From NCBI RefSeq assembly GCF_008298035.1, contig NZ_CP042910.1:5843001-5907000 (forward strand): a stretch of DNA of 64,000 bases, written 5' to 3'. Both the position numbers and the translations under genes were made by a program. Positions 8,312 to 18,400 of this stretch are shown one piece after another. This DNA is from Gimesia maris (GTDB taxonomy: Bacteria > Planctomycetota > Planctomycetia > Planctomycetales > Planctomycetaceae). Under the pieces are notes generated by a model, which worked only from the letters and a program-made list of their open reading frames with translations, made no database searches and had not been told where the DNA came from. The first letter of the stretch is position 1. Every line of letters begins with the position of its first letter.

Positions 8312-10390
8312 GTGAATCCTGTGAACAGTTTTACGCGATTAATTAAATATGTCTGGCCTTACCGTAAAAGACTGGTCGTTTCCTTCTTTTTTGCAATCAT
8401 GGTAGCGATCCTCTGGGGAGCGAATCTCTCTGCCACATTCCTGGTGGTCAAGGTCCTGCTGGAAGGGAAAACCCTGGGTGGTTACGTCCAGGAACAGATC
8501 AGTGAGACGGAAGCAATCATTCAGGACAAATCAAAAGTCGTGAAGGATCTCTCCAGATCGATTCAATCTCAAAATCCCACAGAGAGTAATCCTGATTCCA
8601 CGCTCACACAAACGGATCTGGCAGCGGCCCCCGTCGATTTGCTCAGCGAGCATACCCGCCAGCAGACCAAACTCAATACAGCTTCGCAGAAACTGCTGGT
8701 ACTGAAGTGGATCCAGTCCACGATTATCAGTCGTATCCCGGAAGATCCGTTTGACACATTTGTAGTCATCCTGGGCCTGCTGCTCATTACAACTTTCATT
8801 AAAGGCATCTGTATATTCACGCAGGATGTGATGGTCGGGGGCGTCGTGGAACTGGTGACGATGGCAATCCGCAAAGAATGCTTTCGCAAGGTTCTCGATC
8901 TGGATTACCAGAGTATCTCTGATGAGGGAACGGCGTCGCTGATGTCACGCTTCACGTTTGACATGCAACAGCTTTCTCAAGGTTTAACACTGATGGGCGG
9001 TAAAATTATCCGTGAACCGCTCAAGGCACTCGCCTGCATTGTCTTTGCGTTCATGGTTAACTGGAGACTGACTCTGCTTTCTTTCGTGTTCGCCCCTCTG
9101 ATTGCGATCGTATTTTACAAAATCGGAAAAACCCTGAAACATGCCAGTCAGAAAATGATGGAAAGCATGTCACGCATCTACAAAACACTCGAAGAGTCCT
9201 TCGAAAGCTCGAAGGTCATTATTGCTTTCAACGGCGCACGCAAACACCGTAACCGCTTCCATCATGAGAATAAAGAGTTCTTCAGGAAAGCACTGAGGAT
9301 TCTCCGTATCGATTCGCTGACGAGCCCGACCACCGAAATGCTGGGATTGATGGCCATTTTTATCGCCCTGATTCCCGGTTCCTACCTGGTCCTGCGTCAA
9401 AAAACAGAAATCTGGGGAATCCAGCTCTCAGCAGCCCCCATGGATATTGCGACCCTCTCAATGATGTACGCTTTACTGGCCGGGATTTCTGATCCCGCGC
9501 GAAAAATGTCTTCTGTCTATTCAAAACTGAAAAAAACCGGCGCTGCCCTGGAACGGATTTTTCAGATCATCGACCGTGAATCCATGGTGAAAGAAACGGA
9601 TGACCCCGAACGCTTCCCTACCGAAGTGCAGACTGTCAAATTCAACAAAATTGATTTTACCTACGCACAACGGAAAGAATCGACACGAAATAACGATCCG
9701 ATTCTGGATGGAGTCAATCTGGAAATCAATGCCGGTGAAGTTGTACTTGTTGTTGGCGAAAACGGTTCCGGTAAATCCACACTCGTCAATCTGCTGCCCC
9801 GTTTTTATGATCCCGATAAGGGGAATATCTTCATCAATGAAGTCGATATCCGGGATATCCGCCTGAAAGATCTGCGAAATCATATCGGAGTGGTCTCCCA
9901 GGAAACCATGCTGTTTGACGATTCGATTCTGGAAAACATCCGCTATGGTCGCCCCAACGCCACCAGGCTTGAAATTGAATCGGTCGCCAGAAAATCTCAT
10001 GTATTGCAGTTCGCTGAACAGATGCCAGAGGGACTGAACTATAATGTGGGAGAGAAAGGGCACGAACTCTCCGGCGGTCAGCGGCAGAGAATAGCGCTGG
10101 CACGGGCGATTCTCCGCGATCCGGCAATTCTGATTCTGGATGAAGCGACTTCCGCCATCGATTCCCAGAGTGAAATCCTGATCCATAAAGCATTGAAAGA
10201 GTTTTCCCCGGGCCGAACCGTCTTTATCATCACGCATTCCGTAGGCCAAAGCCTGCTGGAATTTGCAAACCGGATCGTTGTCATGGATTCCGGCAAAGTC
10301 GTGGCGACGGGACCGCATCACGTACTTGTCGACTCCTGCCCGCAATACCAGAGCCTGCTCAGTGCACAGGTCAGACAGCGTTCTGCCTGA
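8312..10390 (+). CDS. ABC exporter, fused permease/ATPase (MsbA-like)
   Basis: A 692-residue half-transporter expected to dimerise in the inner membrane, probably flipping lipids or lipid-linked molecules. The permease domain begins with a hydrophobic segment at 18-45. Between the first and second membrane helices is an unusually long hydrophilic Gln/Ser/Lys-rich stretch (about 52-140) with coiled-coil character. The ATPase domain has Walker A GENGSGKST (482-490), the LSGGQRQR signature (586 onward), Walker B ILILDEATSAID and a downstream switch His in ITHSVGQS. The best available start is GTG at 8312 or at 8321; neither has a strong ribosome site. The nearest homologous group is MsbA/LplK-type type IV exporters; substrate unproven. 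Confidence 0.9.
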   Translation: MNPVNSFTRLIKYVWPYRKRLVVSFFFAIMVAILWGANLSATFLVVKVLLEGKTLGGYVQEQISETEAIIQDKSKVVKDLSRSIQSQNPTESNPDSTLTQTDLAAAPVDLLSEHTRQQTKLNTASQKLLVLKWIQSTIISRIPEDPFDTFVVILGLLLITTFIKGICIFTQDVMVGGVVELVTMAIRKECFRKVLDLDYQSISDEGTASLMSRFTFDMQQLSQGLTLMGGKIIREPLKALACIVFAFMVNWRLTLLSFVFAPLIAIVFYKIGKTLKHASQKMMESMSRIYKTLEESFESSKVIIAFNGARKHRNRFHHENKEFFRKALRILRIDSLTSPTTEMLGLMAIFIALIPGSYLVLRQKTEIWGIQLSAAPMDIATLSMMYALLAGISDPARKMSSVYSKLKKTGAALERIFQIIDRESMVKETDDPERFPTEVQTVKFNKIDFTYAQRKESTRNNDPILDGVNLEINAGEVVLVVGENGSGKSTLVNLLPRFYDPDKGNIFINEVDIRDIRLKDLRNHIGVVSQETMLFDDSILENIRYGRPNATRLEIESVARKSHVLQFAEQMPEGLNYNVGEKGHELSGGQRQRIALARAILRDPAILILDEATSAIDSQSEILIHKALKEFSPGRTVFIITHSVGQSLLEFANRIVVMDSGKVVATGPHHVLVDSCPQYQSLLSAQVRQRSA

Positions 10391-10544
10391 TATCGATGAG
10401 CTCTCTGGCAGCATCTGCACTGCAGACTGGCGACACACCGATTCAATGAAAATCTCGACTCCCCGTTCGCAAATGGGTATGATATCGCGAAGTTGATGTC
10501 ACTCTTACCCGTTTCATCCCTCGAAGCCACAGGAACTGCGAACC

Positions 10545-11108
10545 ATGAAGTCGACGCTTACTACGATTCTCGTCATGCTTGTTCTTGCCAGCCTGCTGAA
10601 TCAACAGCATCCTTTTTCCTCTGAAACAGAAGTCAAAGCTCAACCCCCTGCACAGGTGGCTGAAGAATCTCTTGAGAGAAAAATTGACCGATACCTGGAA
10701 TCAGAAGTCGCGCGTGAAAAACATCGCAAACACTCAGACCGCGAAAAAGATCAACCACGACGCCGGGCACCTGCAGGGCGTACCGGGGAACCACATCATC
10801 CAGACCATCGAGAACATGAGCGCCACATGGATGAACAGCGACACCGGATTCAAAAAATGCATGTTGCAGCGGAACACCTGCAGGATGCTGGCCTGCCTGA
10901 ACTGGCACATCGGGTACACCGCGAAGCAGAAGAGCGACAACAACGTCTGCAGCAACTCCTCGAACACAGACACCCTTCCGAGCATGGTCCCCACGGCGCA
11001 GTACAGGACTCGCTGCAGCAACTGCGAAACGAGGTTCATGAATTGAAACGGGAAGTGCACGAACTCCGCTCGATTCTTGTGGAACGCGTACCAGAACGGA
11101 ACCAATAG
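10545..11108 (+). CDS. Secreted His-rich coiled-coil protein, function unknown
   Basis: A 187-residue protein I do not recognise. It starts with a hydrophobic signal sequence or anchor (4-21) and continues as a very hydrophilic chain. There are 19 histidines, concentrated in 80-145, mixed with Arg, Glu and Gln (for example EPHHPDHREHERHMDEQRH). The C-terminal third has heptad-like LQQLRNEVHELKREVHELRS, a predicted coiled coil. Histidine spacing suggests metal binding or pH-dependent assembly outside the cytoplasm; this is inference. AGGAA precedes the ATG. It lies 154 bp after the ABC exporter on the same strand, so cotranscription is possible but not evident. Confidence 0.7.
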   Translation: MKSTLTTILVMLVLASLLNQQHPFSSETEVKAQPPAQVAEESLERKIDRYLESEVAREKHRKHSDREKDQPRRRAPAGRTGEPHHPDHREHERHMDEQRHRIQKMHVAAEHLQDAGLPELAHRVHREAEERQQRLQQLLEHRHPSEHGPHGAVQDSLQQLRNEVHELKREVHELRSILVERVPERNQ

Positions 11109-11252
11109 TATTCTGTGAGGATCTCACTGCATTCGAGGAAATGAGCAGATACAAATTGCATCGTGTACGGACAAACAATAGAATATTTGAATTAAACAGC
11201 TTGCGCCTGTTTATTTTTCTTATATTCAATTCACTACTCCAGAGATGCTTTC

Positions 11253-13781
11253 ATGGTAGACCCGCTCTCAATTCATTGCCCTCACTGTGAGACCTCTTTT
11301 AAAATAAAAAACAAATCCGCATTTGGGAAAAAAGTAAAATGCCCCAAATGCGAAACCCCCTTTGTCATCCCCAGACCGGCCTCCATCAAGTCGAGTTCCA
11401 GCAGTAAGAAATCGAAGCCATCGACGTTCGCAGAGGAATTCTTCGGCGACGAGAGCGAATCATCTTACAGTCTGGGGGATGACGAATTTGATGACTGGGA
11501 GGAAGATCTCAGTAAAGGCCCCTCGGATAAAATTTCTACCCCGAAGAAAAAACGGGGAGCCAAATCAACTGCGAAATCGAAACGGTCCAGACCTGCTCCG
11601 ACACGATCGAACCAATATGCTCCCTTAATTGCCGTTGCCGGATGCCTCCTGTTTCTCTTTTTTGCCTATATTCTGGTGAATCACCTGTTTCCTCAGAACG
11701 GCAATCCAAACAGGCTGGCAGGCGGAGAGGATTTAAAAAAAGCGAATAAACTGAATGTCGTTCCCGTTGCGCCTCTTGAATCAGACTGGCCTGAACCGGG
11801 AGTGCAAGGCGCTCATGTTTTCCAGGAACGCCAAACGGCATCAACAGCAAAAGTATATGACCTCGTCTGCTCTGGTGATCAAACTGTGACGGGGAGTACC
11901 CAGAAATTCAAGGTCTATCTCCCCCCTGATATGCCGGAGAACACTCAGGTTCCCTGCGTTCTGGTTCCTCCGGCAGGTGCGACTCTACTCACGGGGATGG
12001 ATATTGACCTGAATGACATTTCGCTTGATGCTGAACATGAACCCTATATCAAAGCAGGCTTTGCTGTCATTACGTTTTCTATTGATGGCCCCATTGGTGA
12101 AATCGAAACCACAACCAACGATCAGTTTGCTGCAGCACATATGAAGTTCCGTAAGAGCCATGCGGGAGTCGTCAATTGTGTGAACGCGTTTCAGCAGTTG
12201 ATAGAAACCGTTCCGGGCATTGACCGCGATAACATTTTTATCGCCGGACACAGTTCCGCTGGTACGCTCTCCTTACTTTTCGCAGAATACTTTTCCGATG
12301 CATTTCAGGATGATTCCTTGAAACTGAAAGGTTGCCTGGCTTACGCTCCCGCCGTTGATCCCAGGGCGTTCTTCAAAGAAAACCTCCCCATCTTCAAAAG
12401 TATCATTCCCGATGTGGAAGAGTTTATACGAGTCTCGGCTCCCATCACCTATACGGAAAAGATTAATTGCCCTGTGTTCTTATTTCACTCCATCGGAGAT
12501 CAGGTCACTTCTCACCCAAATACAGCAAAGTTTTCTGCGCAATTACAAAAACAGGGGGTCGATGTCAACTTCATTACCAGTAATGGTTTCGACCATTATC
12601 AGACGATGATTGACCAGGGAATTCCAAAGGGAATTCAGTGGATTCAAAGAAAAATTAATGGAGATCAAGATCCCCAGCCTCAGTCGACTCCTGATTCAAC
12701 CCCCGTTGCAACTCCGAAGGCGTTGACTGATTCCAGGGTGGAGATGAATAAGAAAATGCGAGAGCAGGCAGCTGCGTCTCGCGCGAGGATGGAAAAAATG
12801 AGAATGCAGTTTCAGAACAGTGCATTCAAAGACAAACCTGATCCCAATACCCCGCAGCAAAGGGCCATCTTTAAAGTAGCGGGATATAATGAATTTTACA
12901 CCACAGCCATGAAAAACAATCCGACGTTCTGGACCAGGTCAATTGAAGATAAGGTGGAATATGGCTTAACAAAGATCGTCAGTGGTTATATCAAAGGTTC
13001 CGTGCGTCTTGATCTGCAGAATCAGCTACTCAGTTTTAAGTTTTTCGGCAATCTGCCTGACAATATGGCGCAGCTTCTGGCAGAAGATAACACAGGCAAT
13101 GCCGTCACACTGGATCCCTATCCGCCTGTCATCGAAGGTGTGAGCAACACCCCCACTGGGCCGGACAGCAACCAGGGACTGTTATTTAAGATCATTTTCC
13201 TCAAAGGTTTGAACTTTGACCGTGACAACTTTATGCGGATCGCGGAGATCAAATTGAAACAACTGGATAAATATGTTCCCGGATCACTTAAAATCAACCT
13301 CGAAGAGAAATGGGTTTTTGTTAAAGTCACTGATGATGAAAACGTCAAATACCAGATAGATAATCTTCTCTCGGGTGCGGGTGTTTCTGTCAGCCCAACA
13401 CCAACCCGCCTTACTCCCGAAAATATTTCGAAATATGAAAATTACGGCTCTTCAACGAATCCCTCTAAGATGATTGATCTGGGATCAACAGCCTCCCAGG
13501 GGAAGACGGCTCAGAGATATGTCATTCAGTATGGTGTCTACGGCGGTGACAATGCGAAAGAATCAGTGCAGCGCAGTCTGAAAGGATTTGTGTGGGTTGA
13601 TCAGAAATCGATCCAGTTTAATCCGCACAAGAAAGAAATTTCCTTCTCAAACCGAAGCCCCGTTGATACCGGTGCACTGGAGCGTGCATTGACGAGAAAT
13701 AAATTCTATCAACTCGCGATCTCGCAGGAAGCCCTGCCTGCAAAAGCAGCGGATCCCGAGACCAGAGAAAAGCCGCAATAA
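11253..13781 (+). CDS. Zinc-ribbon, membrane-anchored alpha/beta hydrolase with C-terminal repeats
   Basis: An 842-residue multidomain protein. Residues 9-33 form an MJ0042-type zinc ribbon (CPHC...CPKC: C9, C12, C30, C33). A Ser/Lys-rich linker leads to one membrane helix (about 123-145). An alpha/beta hydrolase domain follows (about 180-470) with the nucleophile motif GHSSAG (S334) and a candidate histidine in FDHYQ. The part from about 530 to 840 holds three similar blocks of roughly 75-100 residues starting FKVAGYNEF, FKIIFLKGL and YVIQYGVYG, each with a beta-alpha-beta-beta look, resembling a metal-associated ferredoxin-like fold without its cysteines. The ribbon should be cytoplasmic and the hydrolase periplasmic. 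The substrate is unknown. Confidence 0.8.
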   Translation: MVDPLSIHCPHCETSFKIKNKSAFGKKVKCPKCETPFVIPRPASIKSSSSSKKSKPSTFAEEFFGDESESSYSLGDDEFDDWEEDLSKGPSDKISTPKKKRGAKSTAKSKRSRPAPTRSNQYAPLIAVAGCLLFLFFAYILVNHLFPQNGNPNRLAGGEDLKKANKLNVVPVAPLESDWPEPGVQGAHVFQERQTASTAKVYDLVCSGDQTVTGSTQKFKVYLPPDMPENTQVPCVLVPPAGATLLTGMDIDLNDISLDAEHEPYIKAGFAVITFSIDGPIGEIETTTNDQFAAAHMKFRKSHAGVVNCVNAFQQLIETVPGIDRDNIFIAGHSSAGTLSLLFAEYFSDAFQDDSLKLKGCLAYAPAVDPRAFFKENLPIFKSIIPDVEEFIRVSAPITYTEKINCPVFLFHSIGDQVTSHPNTAKFSAQLQKQGVDVNFITSNGFDHYQTMIDQGIPKGIQWIQRKINGDQDPQPQSTPDSTPVATPKALTDSRVEMNKKMREQAAASRARMEKMRMQFQNSAFKDKPDPNTPQQRAIFKVAGYNEFYTTAMKNNPTFWTRSIEDKVEYGLTKIVSGYIKGSVRLDLQNQLLSFKFFGNLPDNMAQLLAEDNTGNAVTLDPYPPVIEGVSNTPTGPDSNQGLLFKIIFLKGLNFDRDNFMRIAEIKLKQLDKYVPGSLKINLEEKWVFVKVTDDENVKYQIDNLLSGAGVSVSPTPTRLTPENISKYENYGSSTNPSKMIDLGSTASQGKTAQRYVIQYGVYGGDNAKESVQRSLKGFVWVDQKSIQFNPHKKEISFSNRSPVDTGALERALTRNKFYQLAISQEALPAKAADPETREKPQ

Positions 13782-13807
13782 ACTTTCTCCTGGCTATGCT
13801 GCGAGTC

Positions 13808-15079
13808 TCAGGATTGCCCGATGATGCCTGAGATATCGATCAAATGCAGTTGTCGCCCTTCATTTTTGTGCGGACTGTCAATACAGACGTACTTTGCATT
13901 GGGGCTGAAACGAGGATGGGTATCCACTCGCCATTCACCAGTATAGACGGCGGGGGAATGAAAATGTCCCAGATCAATTCGCTTTCCTGATGCTACATGG
14001 TACAGGTGCGGTGTCTGAACCCGCTCTTTTCCTTTGGGATACGTATCATTCAGGATCCATTCCTTGCCCGGCAGGTAGCTCAGATGTCCTCCATTATCCA
14101 GCACTCCCTTTCCGACCTGCTGCAACTTGCCCTGCGATTCATCTTTCACCAGAAAATCACCCCAGGAGGGGCTGTCCGGAGTCGCTTTGGACTGTGTCAG
14201 AATATGATCGGGATCGCGCCAGATAAAGTGAGAAACAAAACCATTATCCACAACCACTCGTACATCGCTGCCATCCAGGTTTGCCGTCACCAGCCTGGAA
14301 AGTCGTTTGCCGTTCGGGTACTGCCAGCGATGCAGTGTGATAAAGCGGGAGCCATCCGGACTGAACAGTAAATGATTAAAATAATGTTTGATGTCCTGCT
14401 GTTGCCGGGGAATCGTTCCAGTGCGGGAAATTTGATCCAGAGTCAGAATCAGATCTGTCTTACCGGTTTCCAGGTCCACTTTGAAAATCCCGGAATCTTT
14501 GGGAGCCAGATCGTCAAATTGGGGATCGGGAAAGCCGGGATAACCATAACCGGGACGGACATCCTGAATCCTGCGAAAATCAGGAGTAATCGCAGTTTTA
14601 CCATCCGGGCTCACTGAATAAACCGGTGCAGGAACAGTTCGACCTTTCCCTGTTTTCACATCCAGAATACGGCTCACAAACTGCCCCTGCTCTCGATCAT
14701 TCCAGATGACCTTTGAATCGGAGCCAGGCAGCCATTGCAGCATACACCCCTGCTGCCAGTTCCAGGCAGAAGATTCTCCCAGTTCAATCCAGCGATCCTG
14801 ATCCTGCAGATCAACCATCCCGACTTTAATTACATCATCGGCCTTCGGTGAACGATGTTCGAACGCCACTTCCATCCCCAGAACATAGCGACTGGTAGGA
14901 TCAAACTGCAGCTTGTCATAATATCCAAACCAGTGATGCCGCGGACCTCTGGTAATCACGCGTGTCGGAGGGAACTCTACATTGTCAGCAAAGGCAATCC
15001 CGGCCAGTGCAGCGGAACCTGCGGTAGAAATCAGATGTGTGAGAAACTGACGACGGCTGATGGATTCAAGATGGATCAT
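13808..15079 (-). CDS. Tat-exported beta-propeller protein (WD40-like/TolB-like)
   Basis: A 423-residue protein starting with a twin-arginine signal (SISRRQFLTHLISTAGSAALAG, residues 6-27), so it is exported folded to the periplasm. The mature part shows repeated propeller blades: LLFSPDGSRFITLHRW, YSVSPDGKTAITPDF, HPRFSPNAKYVCIDSP and HLSYLPGKEWILNDTY. The arrangement, with several surface histidines and aspartates, is similar to the oligogalacturonate lyase/WD40-like propeller group, but I cannot assign an enzymatic activity. I chose the ATG at 15079 so that the Tat motif lies near the N-terminus; a GTG at 15103 would add eight residues. It converges on the zinc-ribbon hydrolase with a gap of 26 bp and is divergent from glnE. 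Confidence 0.78.
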   Translation of the reverse strand: MIHLESISRRQFLTHLISTAGSAALAGIAFADNVEFPPTRVITRGPRHHWFGYYDKLQFDPTSRYVLGMEVAFEHRSPKADDVIKVGMVDLQDQDRWIELGESSAWNWQQGCMLQWLPGSDSKVIWNDREQGQFVSRILDVKTGKGRTVPAPVYSVSPDGKTAITPDFRRIQDVRPGYGYPGFPDPQFDDLAPKDSGIFKVDLETGKTDLILTLDQISRTGTIPRQQQDIKHYFNHLLFSPDGSRFITLHRWQYPNGKRLSRLVTANLDGSDVRVVVDNGFVSHFIWRDPDHILTQSKATPDSPSWGDFLVKDESQGKLQQVGKGVLDNGGHLSYLPGKEWILNDTYPKGKERVQTPHLYHVASGKRIDLGHFHSPAVYTGEWRVDTHPRFSPNAKYVCIDSPHKNEGRQLHLIDISGIIGQS

Positions 15080-15456
15080 TGATTTTCTTCTGATTGAAAT
15101 CACTGTAAGAACCGGTATGGCTCTGCAAGTTAAGCCAGATACGACATGGATTCAGATTAAAATAAACAGATCAGAAAAGCAACAGGATTCAACATTCCCA
15201 GCATTAACAGGATCATTAACTGTTAAAACAGATGAACCAACTGATTTCGAGTAATTTCAAAGGAGGAGAACCTTCTTTTGAATCGGCATCGGCTTTATAA
15301 TACAGCCTGACACTTCACATGATTTTTGTACGCTGGACTTTCTCAGGCAACATCCAGCAGGTTATCCACCGCAATCGCAGACTCGCAAACCTCTGACCGG
15401 TGATTTGATCCATATCCGAACACCGGACCTGATACTCTGCAGGTTCTGCCGTTTTT
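15080..15456. other. Intergenic region upstream of glnE
   Basis: A 377-bp gap. It contains a perfect Shine-Dalgarno-like string AAAGGAGGAG at 15259-15268 that serves no long ORF (the next TTG at 15278 opens only ten codons), and a TATAAT at 15296-15301 with a poor -35. A glnE transcript from that -10 would have a leader of about 150 nt. No other structure was convincing. Confidence 0.4.
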
Positions 15457-18400
15457 ATGAATATACCCGTGCTCTACTCCAACGCAGCGAAGCTTCTGGA
15501 CCAGCAGGTTCCAGCCTCAGATCCGGAAGTACAACAGATTCTGGCTGGAATTGGATTTACAGATCAGGAACGCGCATTAACCCGTGTTCGCGAGATGTGT
15601 ACTTCTGACGGTATCCGCAAAGAACTGACTCTGATCCTGCCCACACTCTTGCAGGCCTTGACGGATGCAGCCACTCCCGATGGATCACTGATCAATTTTG
15701 AACGCTTTATCAACAGTGTCTCTGAACCAGAGATCATGTTGAATTTTCTCACGCATAACCCCCGCGCTGTGGAAATTCTGGTCAGACTGTTTGTAGGCAG
15801 CCAGTTTCTCACAGAAATCCTGCTGAAAAACCCGGACTACCTGGAACGACTGACCCGTTATAACCGGATTGCCGAATTCAAAAGTCAGCAGCAGTTTTAT
15901 TCAGAAGCAATGGCAGCAGCGCGGCAGGAAGCGAAGTCGACCGCAGAAATATTTGATATACTGCGTCGCTTTCAACGCTGGGAACTCCTGCGCATCGGTG
16001 CCTGTGACACTTTTGGCCTGATGGACCTGAAAAACATTACCGTTCAGCTTTCACTACTGGCAGACGGACTGGTCCAGACCTGTCTGACGATACTCTCGGA
16101 AGAATTGAACCTCCCGCTCGATGACTTTGCAGTACTGGCGTTCGGGAAGCTGGGAGGGGAAGAGTTAAACTACAGCTCGGATATCGACCTTGTCTTTATC
16201 GCAGGCGACAACTCTACACAGTACTGGCAACTCGGTCAGCGGCTGATCAAGTCTCTGATGGAATCCACATCAGAAGGTTTTTTATATCGTGTTGACATGC
16301 GCCTGCGCCCCTGGGGACGATCGGGAGCATTGGTCACAACCGTCGATGCCTATGTCGATTATTTTGCCAGGCATGGTCGCCTGTGGGAAAAGCAGGCGAT
16401 GCTCAAAGCGCGTGTGATCGCGGGTAACCAGAATCTGGGAATTAATTTCTTTCGGCGGATTGAGCCACAGATTTTCAACTGCGATCCGGAAGAAGTGCGT
16501 AAAAATGTTCTGGAAATGAAACAACGAATTGAAGCGGAGTTGAAAAAGAAAGGCAAAGACTGGGGCGAAGTCAAATCGGGAAAAGGATCCATCCGCGATG
16601 TCGAATTTACCACACAATATCTGCAGATGGCAAATGGTGCCAAACATCCTTCGATTCGAAGTATCAATACCCTTGATGGACTGGTCAGGCTGGTGGACCA
16701 TGGTCTGATTCAGGCAGATGAATATCGGCACTTAACCAGTGGTTATGTCTTTTTCCGTAAAATTGAACATGCGCTGCAGTTGATGCATTATAACCAGGAA
16801 CATCATATGCCGACCGATGAGCGGGAACTGGCATATCTGGCGCGCAGACTCGATTTCCAGGAAGGTCAACAGCTCGTTCAATATTACGAACAACATCGTA
16901 AAGCGGTACGAAACATCTTCAAAAAGTATATCCATCCTCCTAAGTCAGACTCCGGTCTGCACACGGCTCAGTCGGAGCAGGAGAGCAATCCGATCGGCAT
17001 GATGGCTGCTTCCTACTCAAAAGTCTTTAATGAAGCGGAAATCGAAAAACACAGCCAGATGGCCCGCAAGCTGAGTGAAACCAATAACGTAGAACTTCAA
17101 ACAGAAAAAATTCCGGAAAACCAGTTGCGTCTCACCATGGTGGGCTTCGACCAGACGGGCGATCTGTCCCTGATCTGCGGTCTGCTGTTCGTCTATGGCT
17201 TTGATATCCAGCAAGGTCACCTGTTTACGAATCAGAAAGTCAATCCTGCTGCTTCCTCTCAAAGCCGTTCTCCCAAACTCAGTGAAAAGTCGAAAAGTAA
17301 ACGCAAGTTCGTCATCGTGCTCGATGTCAAAGCATCTGATGCCGCCGTTCAGCCGTCATTCTGGATCAGCTATAAAAAAGACCTGACGGAACTGTTAAAT
17401 AAAGTTGAAACCGGAAAAATTCAGGAGGCGGTCGGAGAACTTGCCAAGCGGGTCGCGGGGGCGCTGCACGATCTGCCTCAAGCCAGCCAGATGTTGTATC
17501 CGGTGGAAATCGAACTGGATAACGATACCGATGCACGCTACACCATCTTAAGGATTCAATCCGAGGATACGATTGGATTTCTTTATGAACTGACGAATGC
17601 GCTTTCCATGAGCGGCATCGATATCGCCAGAATGGTCATTGATTCTGAAGGAAATAAGGTCAGTGATGTCCTCTATGTTACTGATGACAAAGGGGAAAAA
17701 ATCAGTGCCGAAGCGCAACAACAGGGATTGCGGGCTGCCATTGTCCTCATCAAACATTTTACGCACCTGCTGCCGCGCTCGCCCAATCCGGAATCTGCAT
17801 TACTGCATTTCCGTGAATTCCTGGAACATCTGTTTAAACAGCCAAACTGGGTTGAAGAAATTTCGTCGCTTGAACGCACCAGTGTTCTCAGCGCCCTGGC
17901 CCGTCTGCTGGGCGTCAGTGATTTTCTCTGGGAAGACTTCCTGCGGTTGCAGCACTCGAATCTCTTCCCGGTGGTTGCAAATGTGGAAGAGTTAAAAAAT
18001 CGCGTTTCGTTTGCAGAGCTAAAAGCAGAACTCGCACGGGAACTGGCAGAGGCAACTTCAGCGGAAGATCAGCAGGAACGCCTGAACGCGTTCAAAGACC
18101 GCGCCATGTTACGCACTGATATGCGGCACATCCTGGGTCATATTTCGGAATTTGGACAGTTTTCAGATGAACTGACTGATGTCGCCGAAGTCGTCGTCCA
18201 GGGTGCCTATGAAATCTGTGACCTGCAGTTACAGGAACGCTATGGCGTCCCTCGACTGGAGACGGAAGATCCCTGTCGAATTTCCATCTGCGCGCTGGGT
18301 AAATGTGGCGGTCGTGAACTGGGTTTCGCCTCGGATATTGAGCTGATGTTTATCTATGAAGGTTCCGGCCAGACCACCGGCCCTGAAATCATCACCAATA

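Noticed and set aside
10633..11229. Minus-strand frame of 198 codons opposite the His-rich gene
   Set aside because: It mirrors the CAC/CAT-rich codons of the + gene, giving an artificial Val-rich product; the + frame has a signal peptide and a ribosome site.
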